From JAKFWF01 sp963732635 (GTDB lineage: Bacteria > Pseudomonadota > Alphaproteobacteria > Rhizobiales > Hyphomicrobiaceae), in assembly GCA_963732635.1 (NCBI GenBank), contig CAVTAL010000014.1, positions 186,001 to 250,000 of the forward strand: 64,000 bases of DNA, read 5' to 3'. A program made the position numbers and the translations under genes. The notes under the pieces are model-generated. The model saw only the letters and a list, made by a program, of their open reading frames with translations. It had not been told where the DNA came from and did no database searches. Of this stretch, positions 45,932-56,311 are shown in pieces. Position 1 is the first letter of the stretch; every line of letters begins with the position of its first letter.

Positions 45932-47614
45932 ATGAACATCAAGCTTGAACTGCCCAAGCTGACCGATCTTCGCCCGCGAATCACCGTGATCGGTGTCGGT
46001 GGTGCCGGCGGCAATGCAATCAACAATATGATTGCCTCCGGCCTGGAGGGCGTCGACTTCGTAGTCGCCAACACCGACGCGCAAGCGCTGACACAGTCGA
46101 GCGCCGAACACCGCATCCAGCTCGGCGTGAACCTCACCGAGGGCCTCGGCGCTGGTTCGCGCCCGGAAATCGGTCAGGCCGCGGCGGAAGAGGCGCTCGA
46201 TGAGATCCGCAGCCAGATTTCAGGCTCGCACATGGTCTTCGTTGCGGCCGGCATGGGTGGCGGTACCGGATCGGGCGCCGCCGGCGTGATCGCGCGCATC
46301 GCCAAAGACCTAGGCATTCTGACTGTTGGTATCGTCACCAAGCCGTTCCAGTTTGAAGGCGTGCGTCGTATGCGCGTGGCTGAAGCCGGCATTGCCGAAC
46401 TCGCCCGCTTCGTCGATACGCTGATCGTGATCCCGAACCAGAACCTGTTCCGCATCGCCAATGAGCGCACGACCTTCGCCGAAGCCTTTGTGTTGGCCGA
46501 TCAGGTTCTTTATTCGGGCATCGCCTGCATCGTCGACTTGATCGTCAAGGACGGCCTTATCAACCTCGACTTCGCCGACGTCCGCACCGTCATGACGGGC
46601 ATGGGCACGGCGATGATGGGCACCGGCGAAGCCAGCGGCGACCGCCGCGCCGTGATCGCCGCCGAGGAAGCGATCACCAATCCTTTGCTGGACGATGTTT
46701 CGCTGAAGGGGGCCCGCGGCCTCCTACTGTCGATCATCGGCGGCAAGGACATGACCCTGTACGAGGTCGACGAAGCTGCGAGCCGAATCCGTCAGGAAGT
46801 CGATCCGGAAGCCAACATTATCGTCGGTGCATCGTTCGACGAAGCCATGGGCGATCGGTTGCGCGTCTCGATCGTCGCATCGGGCATGGCCAGGAGCGGT
46901 GAGCGCCATCCAGCGGCGCCGCAATCAACGCAACAGACACATCAAGCGGCGCCTGCACAGCATGTCCCGCCGCCGATCCCCAACGCCCACCAGGGCGTGC
47001 CGCATGGACCAAGAGAGAACCTTACAGAGATGCTGTCGCGTGCGATCGAGCAACCGGCGCGGGCTACTTCGCCGGGCACCGCCACGCCAGCGCGCGACAT
47101 GAACACATGGCACGCACCTGGCGATGTGAAAATTCAGCAGAGCCTGCCGCAAATCGGACTGCCGCCCATGCAAGCACAGCAGGCGCCATTGACGCATGCT
47201 CCAGCCGTGACCGCCGATGCATTCGCGCCGCGCCGCCCCCAGGACCTGCCGCCAACCACCCGCCGCATGCCCGAAGTCGATGATTTTCCACCGGTTGGCC
47301 AACGCGAGTATCGCGCCCGCGCCGCGACCACCGATTCGAGCGCGAGCCCGCGTGTATATCAAGGTGCGCCCACGCCGCCGGCACGCAAGCCAGGGCTGTT
47401 CGAACGGTTGACCGGATTGGCACGCCGCGAGAGCGAATCACCCACGCCTCGCAACGCCAGTTATCCACAAGGTGCGCTGCGGGCGGAGCACCCTGGAACC
47501 GCCACCACCAAGACCACACCTTCGCAACGGGGCCAGACCGAGGCTCAACGCACCGCGAGCAAGGCACCGCAAGACGCTGAATTGCCAGTGTTTTTCATTC
47601 GCGATCGGCCCTGA
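45932..47614 (+). CDS. ftsZ: Cell division protein FtsZ
   Basis: FtsZ forms the division ring. The 560-residue product has ITVIGVGGAGGNAINNM, the tubulin signature GGGTGSGAAGV, the T7 loop NLDFADVRTVM and a complete GTPase core up to about residue 320. A long Gln/Pro/Ala-rich disordered linker follows, ending in a short conserved-looking tail (ELPVFFIRDRP) that should bind FtsA and other partners. ATG 45932 sits behind ACGAGG; in-frame sequence upstream is not conserved. Confidence 0.96.
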   Translation: MNIKLELPKLTDLRPRITVIGVGGAGGNAINNMIASGLEGVDFVVANTDAQALTQSSAEHRIQLGVNLTEGLGAGSRPEIGQAAAEEALDEIRSQISGSHMVFVAAGMGGGTGSGAAGVIARIAKDLGILTVGIVTKPFQFEGVRRMRVAEAGIAELARFVDTLIVIPNQNLFRIANERTTFAEAFVLADQVLYSGIACIVDLIVKDGLINLDFADVRTVMTGMGTAMMGTGEASGDRRAVIAAEEAITNPLLDDVSLKGARGLLLSIIGGKDMTLYEVDEAASRIRQEVDPEANIIVGASFDEAMGDRLRVSIVASGMARSGERHPAAPQSTQQTHQAAPAQHVPPPIPNAHQGVPHGPRENLTEMLSRAIEQPARATSPGTATPARDMNTWHAPGDVKIQQSLPQIGLPPMQAQQAPLTHAPAVTADAFAPRRPQDLPPTTRRMPEVDDFPPVGQREYRARAATTDSSASPRVYQGAPTPPARKPGLFERLTGLARRESESPTPRNASYPQGALRAEHPGTATTKTTPSQRGQTEAQRTASKAPQDAELPVFFIRDRP

Positions 47615-47892
47615 TTGAACGCCGAAAAACAGCCCCCACGGAGGGACTGTTGCGACATGAAACAAGCAGTAACAAGTCGTAAGAAACCGTGATTTGTCCC
47701 CAGGCAAGGTCGCAGGCTATCGTTTGATTAACAGGGGCAGGGTCGCAATCGCGTCGGGTTAGTTGATCAATACTTTCCTGAAGTCGCCGACCCTGAAGTG
47801 AGTGTCTATCGACTAAGCGAATTGGGGGATGGTTTTCAATCCGGTTAGGGAACCCGATTGAGGCCATTCAGGGATCGAGGGACGGCGCACAT

Positions 47893-48831
47893 ATGTCGAA
47901 GCGAATCATCGGCGCGCGACAAACGACGGTCGCGCGTGAGATCGAGTTGAAGGGCACGGGGGTGCACAGTGGAGCACCGGTTTCTTTGGTGCTCCACCCT
48001 GCTGAAGCCAACACCGGGCTGCGGTTCCTGGTCAGCAAACGCGGTCGCATCGTGGCGGAAATCCCCGCCGATGTGCGGTTTGTGAAGAATTTGACGCTCT
48101 GCACGGTGATCGGCGACGATACCGGCGCCAGTGTCAGCACTGTCGAGCATCTGCTGGCCGCTCTGCGTGGCCTTGGTGTCGATAATTGCTGCATCGAAGT
48201 CGACAGCAAAGAAGTCCCGATCATGGACGGCAGCGCTGCGCCGTTCGTCGAGGCGATCGACGAGGTCGGCATTCGCGAGTTGTCCGAGCCCCGTACATTC
48301 CTCAAGGTCCTGAAGCCCGTCCGCGTCGAAGACGGCGATTGCTGGGGCGAGATCGCTCCGCACAATGGCTTCCATCTCGACGTCGAGATCGACTTCGATA
48401 CCCCGCTGATCGGCCGCCAGCGTCTTTCACTTGAAATGACACCTAGCGTATTCCGCTCCGAGATCTCTCGCGCGCGCACTTTTGGTTTCATGTGCGACGT
48501 TGAGCGGCTCTGGAAGGCCGGCCTCGCCCTCGGTGCTTCGCTGGACAATACCGTGGCCATCGGCGATGACCGCATCCTGAACCGCGACGGCCTGCGCTAT
48601 CCGCAGGAGTTTGTCCGCCACAAGTTCCTCGATGCCGTTGGCGATCTGGCCCTCGCCGGTCATCCGATTCTTGGCGCCTACCGGTCGGTGCGCGGTGGTC
48701 ATCGGCTGAACGCCCATGTACTGCAGGCGCTGCTGGCCGACCCGACCGCCTGGACCATGGTGCAGGCAGCCCGCGTCCGTGAGCAGTCTGTTTTCCGGAC
48801 TTCGCCGCTCTCACTCGCCGCTGGCGAATAA
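47893..48831 (+). CDS. lpxC: UDP-3-O-acyl-N-acetylglucosamine deacetylase LpxC
   Basis: LpxC commits UDP-GlcNAc to lipid A. The 312-residue product is intact: QTTVAREIELKGTGVHSG, the zinc His in STVEHLLAAL, RTFGFMCDVERL, SLDNTVAIGD, and the HKFLDAVGDLALAG motif with the other zinc ligands His and Asp. It follows ftsZ by 278 bp, in the standard order. Confidence 0.96.
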   Translation: MSKRIIGARQTTVAREIELKGTGVHSGAPVSLVLHPAEANTGLRFLVSKRGRIVAEIPADVRFVKNLTLCTVIGDDTGASVSTVEHLLAALRGLGVDNCCIEVDSKEVPIMDGSAAPFVEAIDEVGIRELSEPRTFLKVLKPVRVEDGDCWGEIAPHNGFHLDVEIDFDTPLIGRQRLSLEMTPSVFRSEISRARTFGFMCDVERLWKAGLALGASLDNTVAIGDDRILNRDGLRYPQEFVRHKFLDAVGDLALAGHPILGAYRSVRGGHRLNAHVLQALLADPTAWTMVQAARVREQSVFRTSPLSLAAGE

Positions 48832-49017
48832 GCGCGTGGCAGATGGGGCATAGGTGCCCTGTTTGCCGACACTCATCGAGACCCTTGCCATCGAGCCGCC
48901 TCAGTTCCGCTCAATATCCCGGTGGGTTACGAGAAGCGCAGCTTTGCCGCCCCCGCGAACTCGTATGCTACGTTTGATCGCCACGATTTGACGGCTGGCC
49001 TTAGGATCTGAAGCCGG

Positions 49018-49879
49018 ATGATGACGTTCAACCTTTCTAGAATGCTGTTGCTCGCGGGCGCGGTCGGCGCTTGTGTGGCAATCGGCGGTTGCTCGTCGTC
49101 CAATGAGGCCGCCAGGGCGGCGCTGAATCCAGACCCGCCAGATCGAATGTACGCCATCGGCGACGCTTTCATGGCCAAAGGCAAGTTCGAGGACGCCGCC
49201 AAGAAATTCGAGGATCTCGACCGCGATCACCCCTATGCGCCGGAAGCGCGCCGGGCCATCGCGATGTCGGCCTACGCCTACTACCGCGCCGGCAAGTACC
49301 CGGAAGCAATTGCCAACGGCAAGCGCTACACCACGATGCATCCCGGCACCAAGGAAGCGGCTCTGGCCCACTACGTCGTGGCGAGCGCCTACTATGACGA
49401 AATGCGCGGCCCTGACCGCGACCAGTCGAACACGCGCAAGGCATTGGCCGAGTTCAAGGCGCTCAAGGCGCGATATCCGGACAGCCAGTACGCCAAGGAA
49501 GTCGATAACAAAATCCGCATCTGCGATGACTTTGCTGGCGGCGCAGGAAATGGTGGTCGGGCGCGGCTACTTGAAGAAGAAGCAGCATATGGCGGCAATC
49601 GGCCGGTTCAAGACGGTCGTGACCGAGTTCCAGACGACCCAGCACGTCGAGGAAGCGCTGATGCGGCTCACCGAGTCGTACATGATCCTTGGCATCAAGA
49701 ACGAGGCGCAGAACGCCGCCGCCGTGCTCGGGCACAACTTCCCCGATTCGCCGTGGTACAAGGACGCCTACGCGCTGCTGCAGTCCGATGGACTGGCGCC
49801 ACGCGAGGAAAGCGGCTCGTGGCTGAGCAAGGCTTGGCAGGGCATCAAGGTGCCGAAACTGTCGATGAGCTCGCAGTAG
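49018..49879 (+). CDS. bamD: Outer-membrane assembly lipoprotein BamD, one frameshift
   Basis: BamD is the essential lipoprotein partner of BamA in beta-barrel insertion. It has a lipoprotein signal with lipobox IGGC, then TPR-like repeats beginning MYAIGDAFMAKGKFEDAAKKFE and YYRAGKYPEAIANGKRYTTM. The frame breaks near 49530 (TTT where TT fits); removing a T joins NKIRICDD to LLAAQEMVVGRGYLKKK and runs to the stop at 49879. Length after repair, about 286 residues, is normal. recN, often between bamD and ligA in rhizobia, is absent here. Confidence 0.92.
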
Positions 49880-50024
49880 ATCCGGATCATTCTAAGCGTG
49901 GGCCGCGCAAGAATTGATTGCGCGCGCCTTGCTGTGAAATGTTGGCCGCGAGAATGTGTTCGGCGGGCGCTGTCGGCTTGCTGCCACTGCAGCGCCCAAA
50001 CGTGACAGCAGCAGCGGAGCCACC

Positions 50025-52402
50025 GTGGCAACACGCTCCAAGAAGCCAACCGATGCAGAGAGTGTGGCTGCGTGGCGAGATCGCGCGACTGCATGCCGAG
50101 ATCGGCCGTCACGATGCGTTGTACTTCGGTAAGGACGCGCCGGAAATTTCGGATGCGGACTACGACAAGCTGCGCCGTCGACTGGAAGCGCTGGAAGCCG
50201 AGTTTCCGCACCTGAAGTCCGCCGCCAGCCCGACGGCCAAGGTCGGCGCGGCACCAACCGAGGGCTTCGGCAAAATCCGCCACGCCGTGCCCATGCTGTC
50301 GCTCGGCAACGCCTTCGAGGATAGCGACGTTACCGACTTCACCGATCGCGTTCGCCGGTTCCTGAACATCGCAGCCGACCAGCCACTGGCCTTTACCGCC
50401 GAACCCAAGATCGACGGCCTGTCAATTTCGCTCCGCTACGAAGGCGGCAACTTCGTGCAGGCAGCGACCCGCGGCGACGGCGCCGAGGGCGAAAATGTCA
50501 CCGCCAACGTCGCCACGATCAAGGAAATCCCCAGGGCGCTGAAACATGCCGCCGGCCATCCCGTGCCCGACGTGATCGAGGTGCGCGGCGAGATCTATCT
50601 CGGCCACGACGATTTCCGGCGCCTCAATGAAGCGCAGGCAGCGGCCGGCCAGAAGGTGTTCGCCAATCCGCGCAACGCCGCCGCCGGTTCGCTGCGCCAA
50701 CTCGACGCGACGATTACCGCCGCCCGCCCGCTGCGCTTCTTCGCCTATACCTGGGGTGAGGCTTCGAAGTTGCCGGCCGAGACCCAGTCGGCAATGATCG
50801 CCGCTTTCGCAAAGTGGGGCTTGCCGACCAATCCGCTAATGCGCCGCTGCGCGAATGCCGAGGAACTGCTCGCCTACTATCGCGAGATCGGCGAAAAGCG
50901 ATCGAGCCTCGGCTACGACATCGACGGCGTCGTCTACAAGGTCGACGATCTCGACTTGCAGGCGCGACTTGGCTTTGTCAGCCGCGCGCCGCGATGGGCG
51001 ATCGCCCACAAGTTTCCGGCCGAACAGGCGACAACGACTTTGCTTGGCATCGACATCCAGGTCGGCCGCACCGGCGCGCTGACGCCGGTCGCCAAATTGC
51101 AGCCGGTCACCGTCGGCGGCGTCGTGGTTTCGAACGCGACGCTTGCACAACGAGGACGAGATCGCCCGCAAGGACGTGCGTGTCGGCGACACCGTCGATC
51201 GTACAGCGCGCTGGCGACGTCATCCCGCAGGTGGTCTCCGTCGTGCTCGACAAGCGGCCGGCCGGAACCACGCCGTTCGCACCGCTGACCGTCTGCCCGG
51301 CCTGCGGCTCGGCCGCCGTGCGCGACGCCGACGAGGAAGCCGGCACCGCCGACGTCGTGCGCCGCTGCACCGGCGGGCTGACCTGCCCGGCCCAGGCCAA
51401 GGAACGCCTGAAGCACTTCGTGTCGCGCAATGCCTTCGACATCGAGGGCCTCGGCGACAAGCAGATCGAGGCGTTCTACGACGACGGCCGCATCAGGCAG
51501 CCGGCCGACATCTTCACCCTCGCCGCGCGCGACGCCGAGCGCGCCGACAAGCTCGCCGAGCAGAAAGGTTTCGGCCAGAAGTCGGTCGACAAGCTGTTCG
51601 CCTCGATCGATGCCCGCCGCACCATCGCCCTCGACCGCTTCCTGTTCGGCCTCGGCATCCGCCACGTCGGCGAAGGCACGGCGCGCGATATCGCCAAGGC
51701 CTTCGGCACTTACGACGCTTTCCGCCAAGCGGTGGATCAGGCGACGACCGATCGGCCGGGTCGCGAGTGGCAGCGGCTGACGACGCTGCCCGGGACTCGG
51801 ACCGAAATCGGCGGCAGCGATCATCCAGCACCTCGCCAACCGCACCGCGCATGCCAGTGACCTGTTCGCTGCCAGCCAGCACAAGCCGATCGCGCAATTG
51901 CTGACCGGCATCAAGGGCGTGCGCGCCGGTGCGGTCGAAGCGCTCGAACGGGCCTTCACCGACGCCGATGCACTCGTTGCCACAGCCCGCAAGGCCGCCG
52001 CCGCGCCGCCGCGCGAAGGCTATGTCCAGCTCGCCAGTCTCAACGGCATCGGCGAGGTGGCGGCCGACGCGCTGATCGACTTCTTCGCCGAACCGCACAA
52101 CGCGAAAGCGGTCGACGGATCTGCTGGCGCACATCACCGTCGCGCCCTATCAGCGCGTCGCCACCACCACCTCGGCTGTGACGGCCAAGACCGTGGTGTT
52201 CACCGGCACGCTCACCCGCATGAGCCGCAACGAGGCGAAGGCGCAGGCCGAACGGCTCGGCGCCAAGGTCGCAGGCTCGGTATCGAAGAAGACCGACTAT
52301 GTGATTGCCGGCGAGGATGCCGGCTCGAAACTCGACAAGGCGCGCGAACTGGGCGTCACGGTGCTGACCGAGGACGAATGGCTGCAGCTGATCAGCGGCT
52401 GA
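50025..52402 (+). CDS. ligA: NAD-dependent DNA ligase LigA, about five frameshifts
   Basis: LigA seals nicks in replication. The order is complete: an Ia domain (EIARLHAEIGRHDALYF, YDKLRRRLEALE), the adenylation Lys in AEPKIDGLSIS, GYDIDGVVYKVDD, the OB-fold GRTGALTPVAKLQPV, a zinc finger with Cys in CPACGSAAV, CTGGLTCPAQ, helix-hairpin-helix repeats (GFGQKSVDKLF), and a BRCT domain ending DEWLQLISG. I place the start at GTG 50025 (CGGAG upstream, ATRSKKPTDAE); ATG 50053 lies in the other frame. Surplus bases near 50073, 51146, 51198, 51796 and 52122 explain every break; each removal restores the consensus. The stop abuts the next gene's stop. Confidence 0.9.
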
Positions 52403-53304
52403 CTACTTCTCCGCCGCCCGCACCCGCTCGCGGTGCCAGACGTAGAGGCCCGACGCGATGATGATGGCGGCGCCGGCCAGCGTCCAGTTGTCAGGCACGT
52501 GGCCGAACATCAGGTAGCCGACCACCACCGCCCACACAAACAAGGTGTAGCTGTAGGGCTGCAGCAGACGCCGGCTGGGTCATGCCCAGCGCCCTGATCA
52601 GGGCGATATGCGAAACGCTGCCCATGATCGCGATCGCGGCCAGCATCGCCCATTGCGTGGGATCGGGCCGCATCCAGGCCGCAGGGCCGACCAGCGTCGT
52701 CGCGCCGAGGCCAACGAGCGCGGTATAGAGCGTCGTCGTCTCCGGCCGGTCAACGCGCGAGCACAGCCGCACCAGTATCTGATAGAGCGCCCACATCGCG
52801 GCGCCGGCCAGCACGATGAGGACCGGCGGCTCGATCTTCTCGAAGCCGGGGCGGATGATCAGCAGCACGCCGACAAAGCCGACCAGCACCGCCGCCCAGC
52901 GCCTGGGCCCGACTTTCTCGCCCAGCATCGGCACCGACATCGCCACCACCAGCAGCGGCGCCACGGCGTTGACCGCATGCACATCGGCGATCGGCATCAG
53001 CTTGAACGCGATCATGAACATGGCGCTCTCGACCACCAGCAGCAACGCCCGGAACGTCTGCAGCAGCGGTCGTTCGCTGTGCGCGAGCGTGAGCAGCGAA
53101 CGGCCCTTGGTATGGTGCATCAGCAGCGCCACCGCGAGGCAGGTGAACACGACATTGCGCACCCACAGGATCTGCGGGATCGGCAGTGTCTGCGACAGGA
53201 TCTTGGTCATGCCGTCCATCACCGCGAAGGTGAACATGGCGAACAGCACCAGCAGGATGGCGAGCGTGGAGCGGCCGTGGTCTGGGGGGCGGAGATGTCG
53301 TCAT
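52403..53304 (-). CDS. EamA-type DMT-superfamily transporter, two frameshifts
   Basis: A ten-span drug/metabolite transporter with two EamA repeats (LFAMFTFAVMDGMTKILS; GEKVGPRRWAAVLVGFVGVLLI; ALIRALGMTQPAS). The N-terminus MTTSPPP runs into an extra C near 53285, and the C-terminus is shifted near 52570; the corrected tail ends near an SGLYVWHRERV stretch and the TAG at 52403. The substrate is unknown. The ATG at 53304 overlaps the stop of the next transporter gene (ATGA), so the two form a pair. Confidence 0.82.
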
Positions 53305-54196
53305 GATCGTGGCGTCGCCTCGACCAGGGTGTGGTTTCTGCGCCGCCAGCTGCACAAGAATGATCGCGACCAGAATGAGCGCGGCTCCAGCCATCGCCGG
53401 CCACGACAGCCGTTCGCCAAGCATCAATGCGCCGGCGATCGCGGCGATGACCGTTTCGAGGCTGACGATGATGGTCGCCTCCGCCGTCGTCGTGTGCTTC
53501 ATCGCCATCGCCAGCAACGTGAAGGTCAATGCGCTCGACAGCACCCCGACGAAGGCGATCGACGGCAAGGCTGCGATCAAGCCCGCTCATCGTCGTCGTT
53601 TCAGTCACGAGTGCGCCGAACAGGCCGAGCAGGCCGACCACCGCGAACTGAATGGCGGTGAACAGCACCGGCCGGTTGTAGCGGCTGGAATAGCCAACAA
53701 TCGTAATGTGGATCGCCCAGTAAAGTGCGCAGATCGCGACGAAACCGTCGCCGCGATTGAAGCCGTCGAGCGTGCCGCCGCCGAGCAGCCACGTGCCGAC
53801 GAACGACAGCGCCACCGCCGCCCACACCACCAGCGTCGGTCGCTGCCCGATCCAGCCCCAGGCGATGAACGGCGTGATGATCACATAGAGCCCGGTAAGA
53901 AACCCGGTATTGCTGACGGTTGCGGTCTGCAGGCCCAACTGCTGGAACAGCGCGCCGAGAAAGAACGCGATGCCGGCAATGCCAGCGATCTGCATCAGCT
54001 TGATCGGCGGCGGCGTCGCCGTTCGCCGAGCTTCATGGATCGCGAACGGCACCAACGTCAGCGCCGCCAGGAAACCGCGCGCGGCAATAAACGCGTTCGG
54101 TCCGATATGGTCCATCGCCGATTTCTGGAACACGAACGCCACGCCCCAGATGGCCGCCGCCAGCAGCAGCATGAGGTCGGCGTGGATGCGGCGCAT
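53301..54196 (-). CDS. EamA-type DMT-superfamily transporter, two frameshifts
   Basis: A second EamA transporter on the same strand: MRRIHADLMLLLAAAIWGVAF at the N-terminus, QQLGLQTATVSNTGFLTGLYV, and a C-terminal half SLETVIAAIAGALMLGERLS in a shifted frame. Surplus bases near 53590 and 53330 explain the breaks; the second lets the frame reach a TGA overlapping the next ATG. ATG 54196 begins the conserved region. The two transporters are translationally coupled and might act as a pair, as in two-component small multidrug systems, but each has full length. Confidence 0.82.
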
Positions 54197-54413
54197 GGGG
54201 TTGAGTTTCACTGGTCGCTGGAGTTGGGGCAAATCACTTGCGGTTGGTTGGTTGCCGGTTGCAGTAGCCCGGCGGCCCCATGGCCGCAACCTGCAGATTG
54301 GTGCGCCGCCCCTGATCGCGACGACCTGATCCGCACGCTACACACTGGACCACCCGGCGGCAGGGCAGTATGCCTGCCTGTCAAAGATAGCCCGTTGAAA
54401 CCGTGAGCGCGCC

Positions 54414-55602
54414 ATGACCACCGCCGATACCGACCTCTCGATGCCGCTCGACCAGCAGTGGGGCGATATCCGCGACGGCGTGAAAAAGGTGTGCGACGGC
54501 TTCCCCAACGCCTACTGGATGAAGCTCGACCACGAGGACGCCTATCCGCAGGATTTCGTCGGCGCACTCACTGAAGCCGGCTACCTCGGCGCGCTGATCC
54601 CCGAGGAATTCGGTGGTGCCGGCCTGCCGCTGTCGGCCGCGGTCGCGATCCTGGAAACGATTCACTCGGAAGGCTGCAACGCGGCCGCCTGCCACGCCCA
54701 GATGTACACCATGGGCACGGTCCTGAAGCACGGCAACGCCGAGCAGAAGAAGAAGTACCTGCCCGGCATCGCCGACGGTTCATTGCGCCTGCAGGCATTC
54801 GGCGTCACCGAGCCGACCACCGGCAGCGACACCACCCAGCTCAAGACGCGGGCCGAAAAGAAGGGCAACGACCGCTACATCGTCAACGGCCAGAAAGTAT
54901 GGACCAGCCGGGTCATGCACTCCGACCTGATGTTGCTGCTCGCCCGCACCACGCCGGCCAGACAAGGTCAAGAAGCGCTCGCAGGGGCTGTCCGTGTTCC
55001 TCGTCGATCTGCGCGAGGCCAAGGGCAAAGGCATCGAGATGAAGAAGATCGATGCCATGATCAATCACAACACCTGTGAGGTGTTCATCGACAACCTCGA
55101 GGTGCCGGCGGAGAACCTGATCGGTACCGAGGGCGAGGGCTTCAAGTACATCGTCGACAGCATGAATGCCGAGCGCATCCTGATCGCCGGCGAATGCCTC
55201 GGCGATGCCCGCTACTTCACCCGCCGCGCCAGCGACTACGCCAAGGAGCGCGTGGTGTTCGGCCGGCCGATCGGCCAGAACCAGGGCGTCGCCTTCCCGA
55301 TCGCGCGCGCCTATGCCGATTATGTCGCCGCCGACCTGATGGTCGGCAAGGCCGCCGCCTTGTTCGAAGCTGGCCGCGACTGCGGCGCGGCCGCCAACAT
55401 GGGCAAGATGCTGGCCGCCGAAGCCGCCTGGAAATGCGCCGAAGCCTGCATGCAAACCTTCGGCGGCTTCGCCTATGCCCGAGAATACGGCATCGAGCGC
55501 AAGTGGCGCGAGACCCGCCTGTACCAGACCGCGCCGATCTCGACCAACATGGTGCTGGCCTACGTGGCGCAGCACATCCTGGGTTTGCCGCGCAGCTATT
55601 GA
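54414..55602 (+). CDS. Acyl-CoA dehydrogenase, one frameshift
   Basis: An FAD-dependent acyl-CoA dehydrogenase of about 396 residues after repair. It has GYLGALIPEEFGGAGLPLS, the FAD/substrate segment QAFGVTEPTTGSDTTQLKT, VNGQKVWTSR, NLIGTEGEGFKYI, and AACMQTFGGFAY-like and RETRLYQTAPISTNM stretches at the C-terminus. One surplus base near 54962 shifts RTTPA; removing it continues DKVKKRSQGLSVFLVDLRE. The chain-length preference cannot be told. It faces away from the transporter pair. Confidence 0.9.
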
Positions 55603-55630
55603 TGGGCCCGGTGGGCTAAGCGTGCGACCA

Positions 55631-55711
55631 TCATTCGTGGTGCCCGGCAGGCAAGACGGCCACGATCAGCAGCAGCACGACCAGTTTGACGATCAGGTTT
55701 TCGAGCGACAT
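55631..55711 (-). CDS. 26-residue membrane micropeptide
   Basis: A short frame encodes MSLENLIVKLVVLLLIVAVL followed by PAGHHE and a stop: one hydrophobic segment with a small charged N-terminus and a His-His tail. GGAGG lies five bases upstream of the ATG, a strong site for so short a gene. It is on the strand opposite the acyl-CoA dehydrogenase and apaG genes. I recognise no family; single-span micropeptides often modulate membrane complexes, but nothing here shows that. Confidence 0.55.
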   Translation of the reverse strand: MSLENLIVKLVVLLLIVAVLPAGHHE

Positions 55712-55901
55712 GTGAGCCTCCCAATGAACCGGTTTCTCTGCTCCGTTAATGATTGGTCGCGCGGTCACGGCAATTGGTTCATTGCAGCGGGGCGACGGCA
55801 ATCACGATTGCAATCAGGAGTTGTCGCTTGACCGGGCCGAGCGCGCATCTTAAAGTCCGTCGCCAGTCAGCCGGTTCCGTCTGCAACCGCCGAGTAACGC
55901 C

Positions 55902-56294
55902 ATGTATGAAGCCATCACCCGCGGCATCCGCGTCCGCGTCAACCCGCAGTTCAAGTCCGAGCAGTCGACGCCGGAGGAGAACTATTACTTCTGGACCTAC
56001 ACGGTAGAGATCATCAACGAGGGCACCGAGGCGATGCATTTGCGCAGCCGCGTCTGGCAGATCACCGACACGCGCGGCCACCGCGAGGAAGTGCGCGGCC
56101 CCGGCGTCGTCGGCCAGACGCCGTTGATCGCCGCCGGCGAGCGCTTCCAATACACCTCCGGCTGCCCGCTGCGCACGCCGTCCGGCATCATGATGGGCAG
56201 CTATCAGATGGCCGACGAAACCGGCCAGCTCTTCGACATCACCATCCCGGCGTTCTCGCTCGACAGTCCGTTCGTGCAGCGCCGCCTCAACTGA
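55902..56294 (+). CDS. apaG: ApaG protein
   Basis: A 130-residue ApaG-domain protein with a fibronectin-like fold: GIRVRVNPQFKSEQS, NYYFWTYTVEIINEG, VQLRSR-like LRSRVWQITD, and the family GPGVVGQTPLI and GERFQYTSGCPL motifs. ApaG was linked to cobalt and magnesium sensitivity; its mechanism is unknown. It ends 17 bases before argE. Confidence 0.93.
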   Translation: MYEAITRGIRVRVNPQFKSEQSTPEENYYFWTYTVEIINEGTEAMHLRSRVWQITDTRGHREEVRGPGVVGQTPLIAAGERFQYTSGCPLRTPSGIMMGSYQMADETGQLFDITIPAFSLDSPFVQRRLN

Positions 56295-56311
56295 AACGCG
56301 GAAGCCCCGAC

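Noticed and set aside
47630..47660. Intrinsic terminator after ftsZ
   Set aside because: ACAGCCCC/GGGACTGT has a mismatch and no following T-run; too weak to annotate.
52403..54196. Single long transporter fusion
   Set aside because: Correcting the indels gives two separate full-length EamA proteins with an ATGA junction at 53301-53304.
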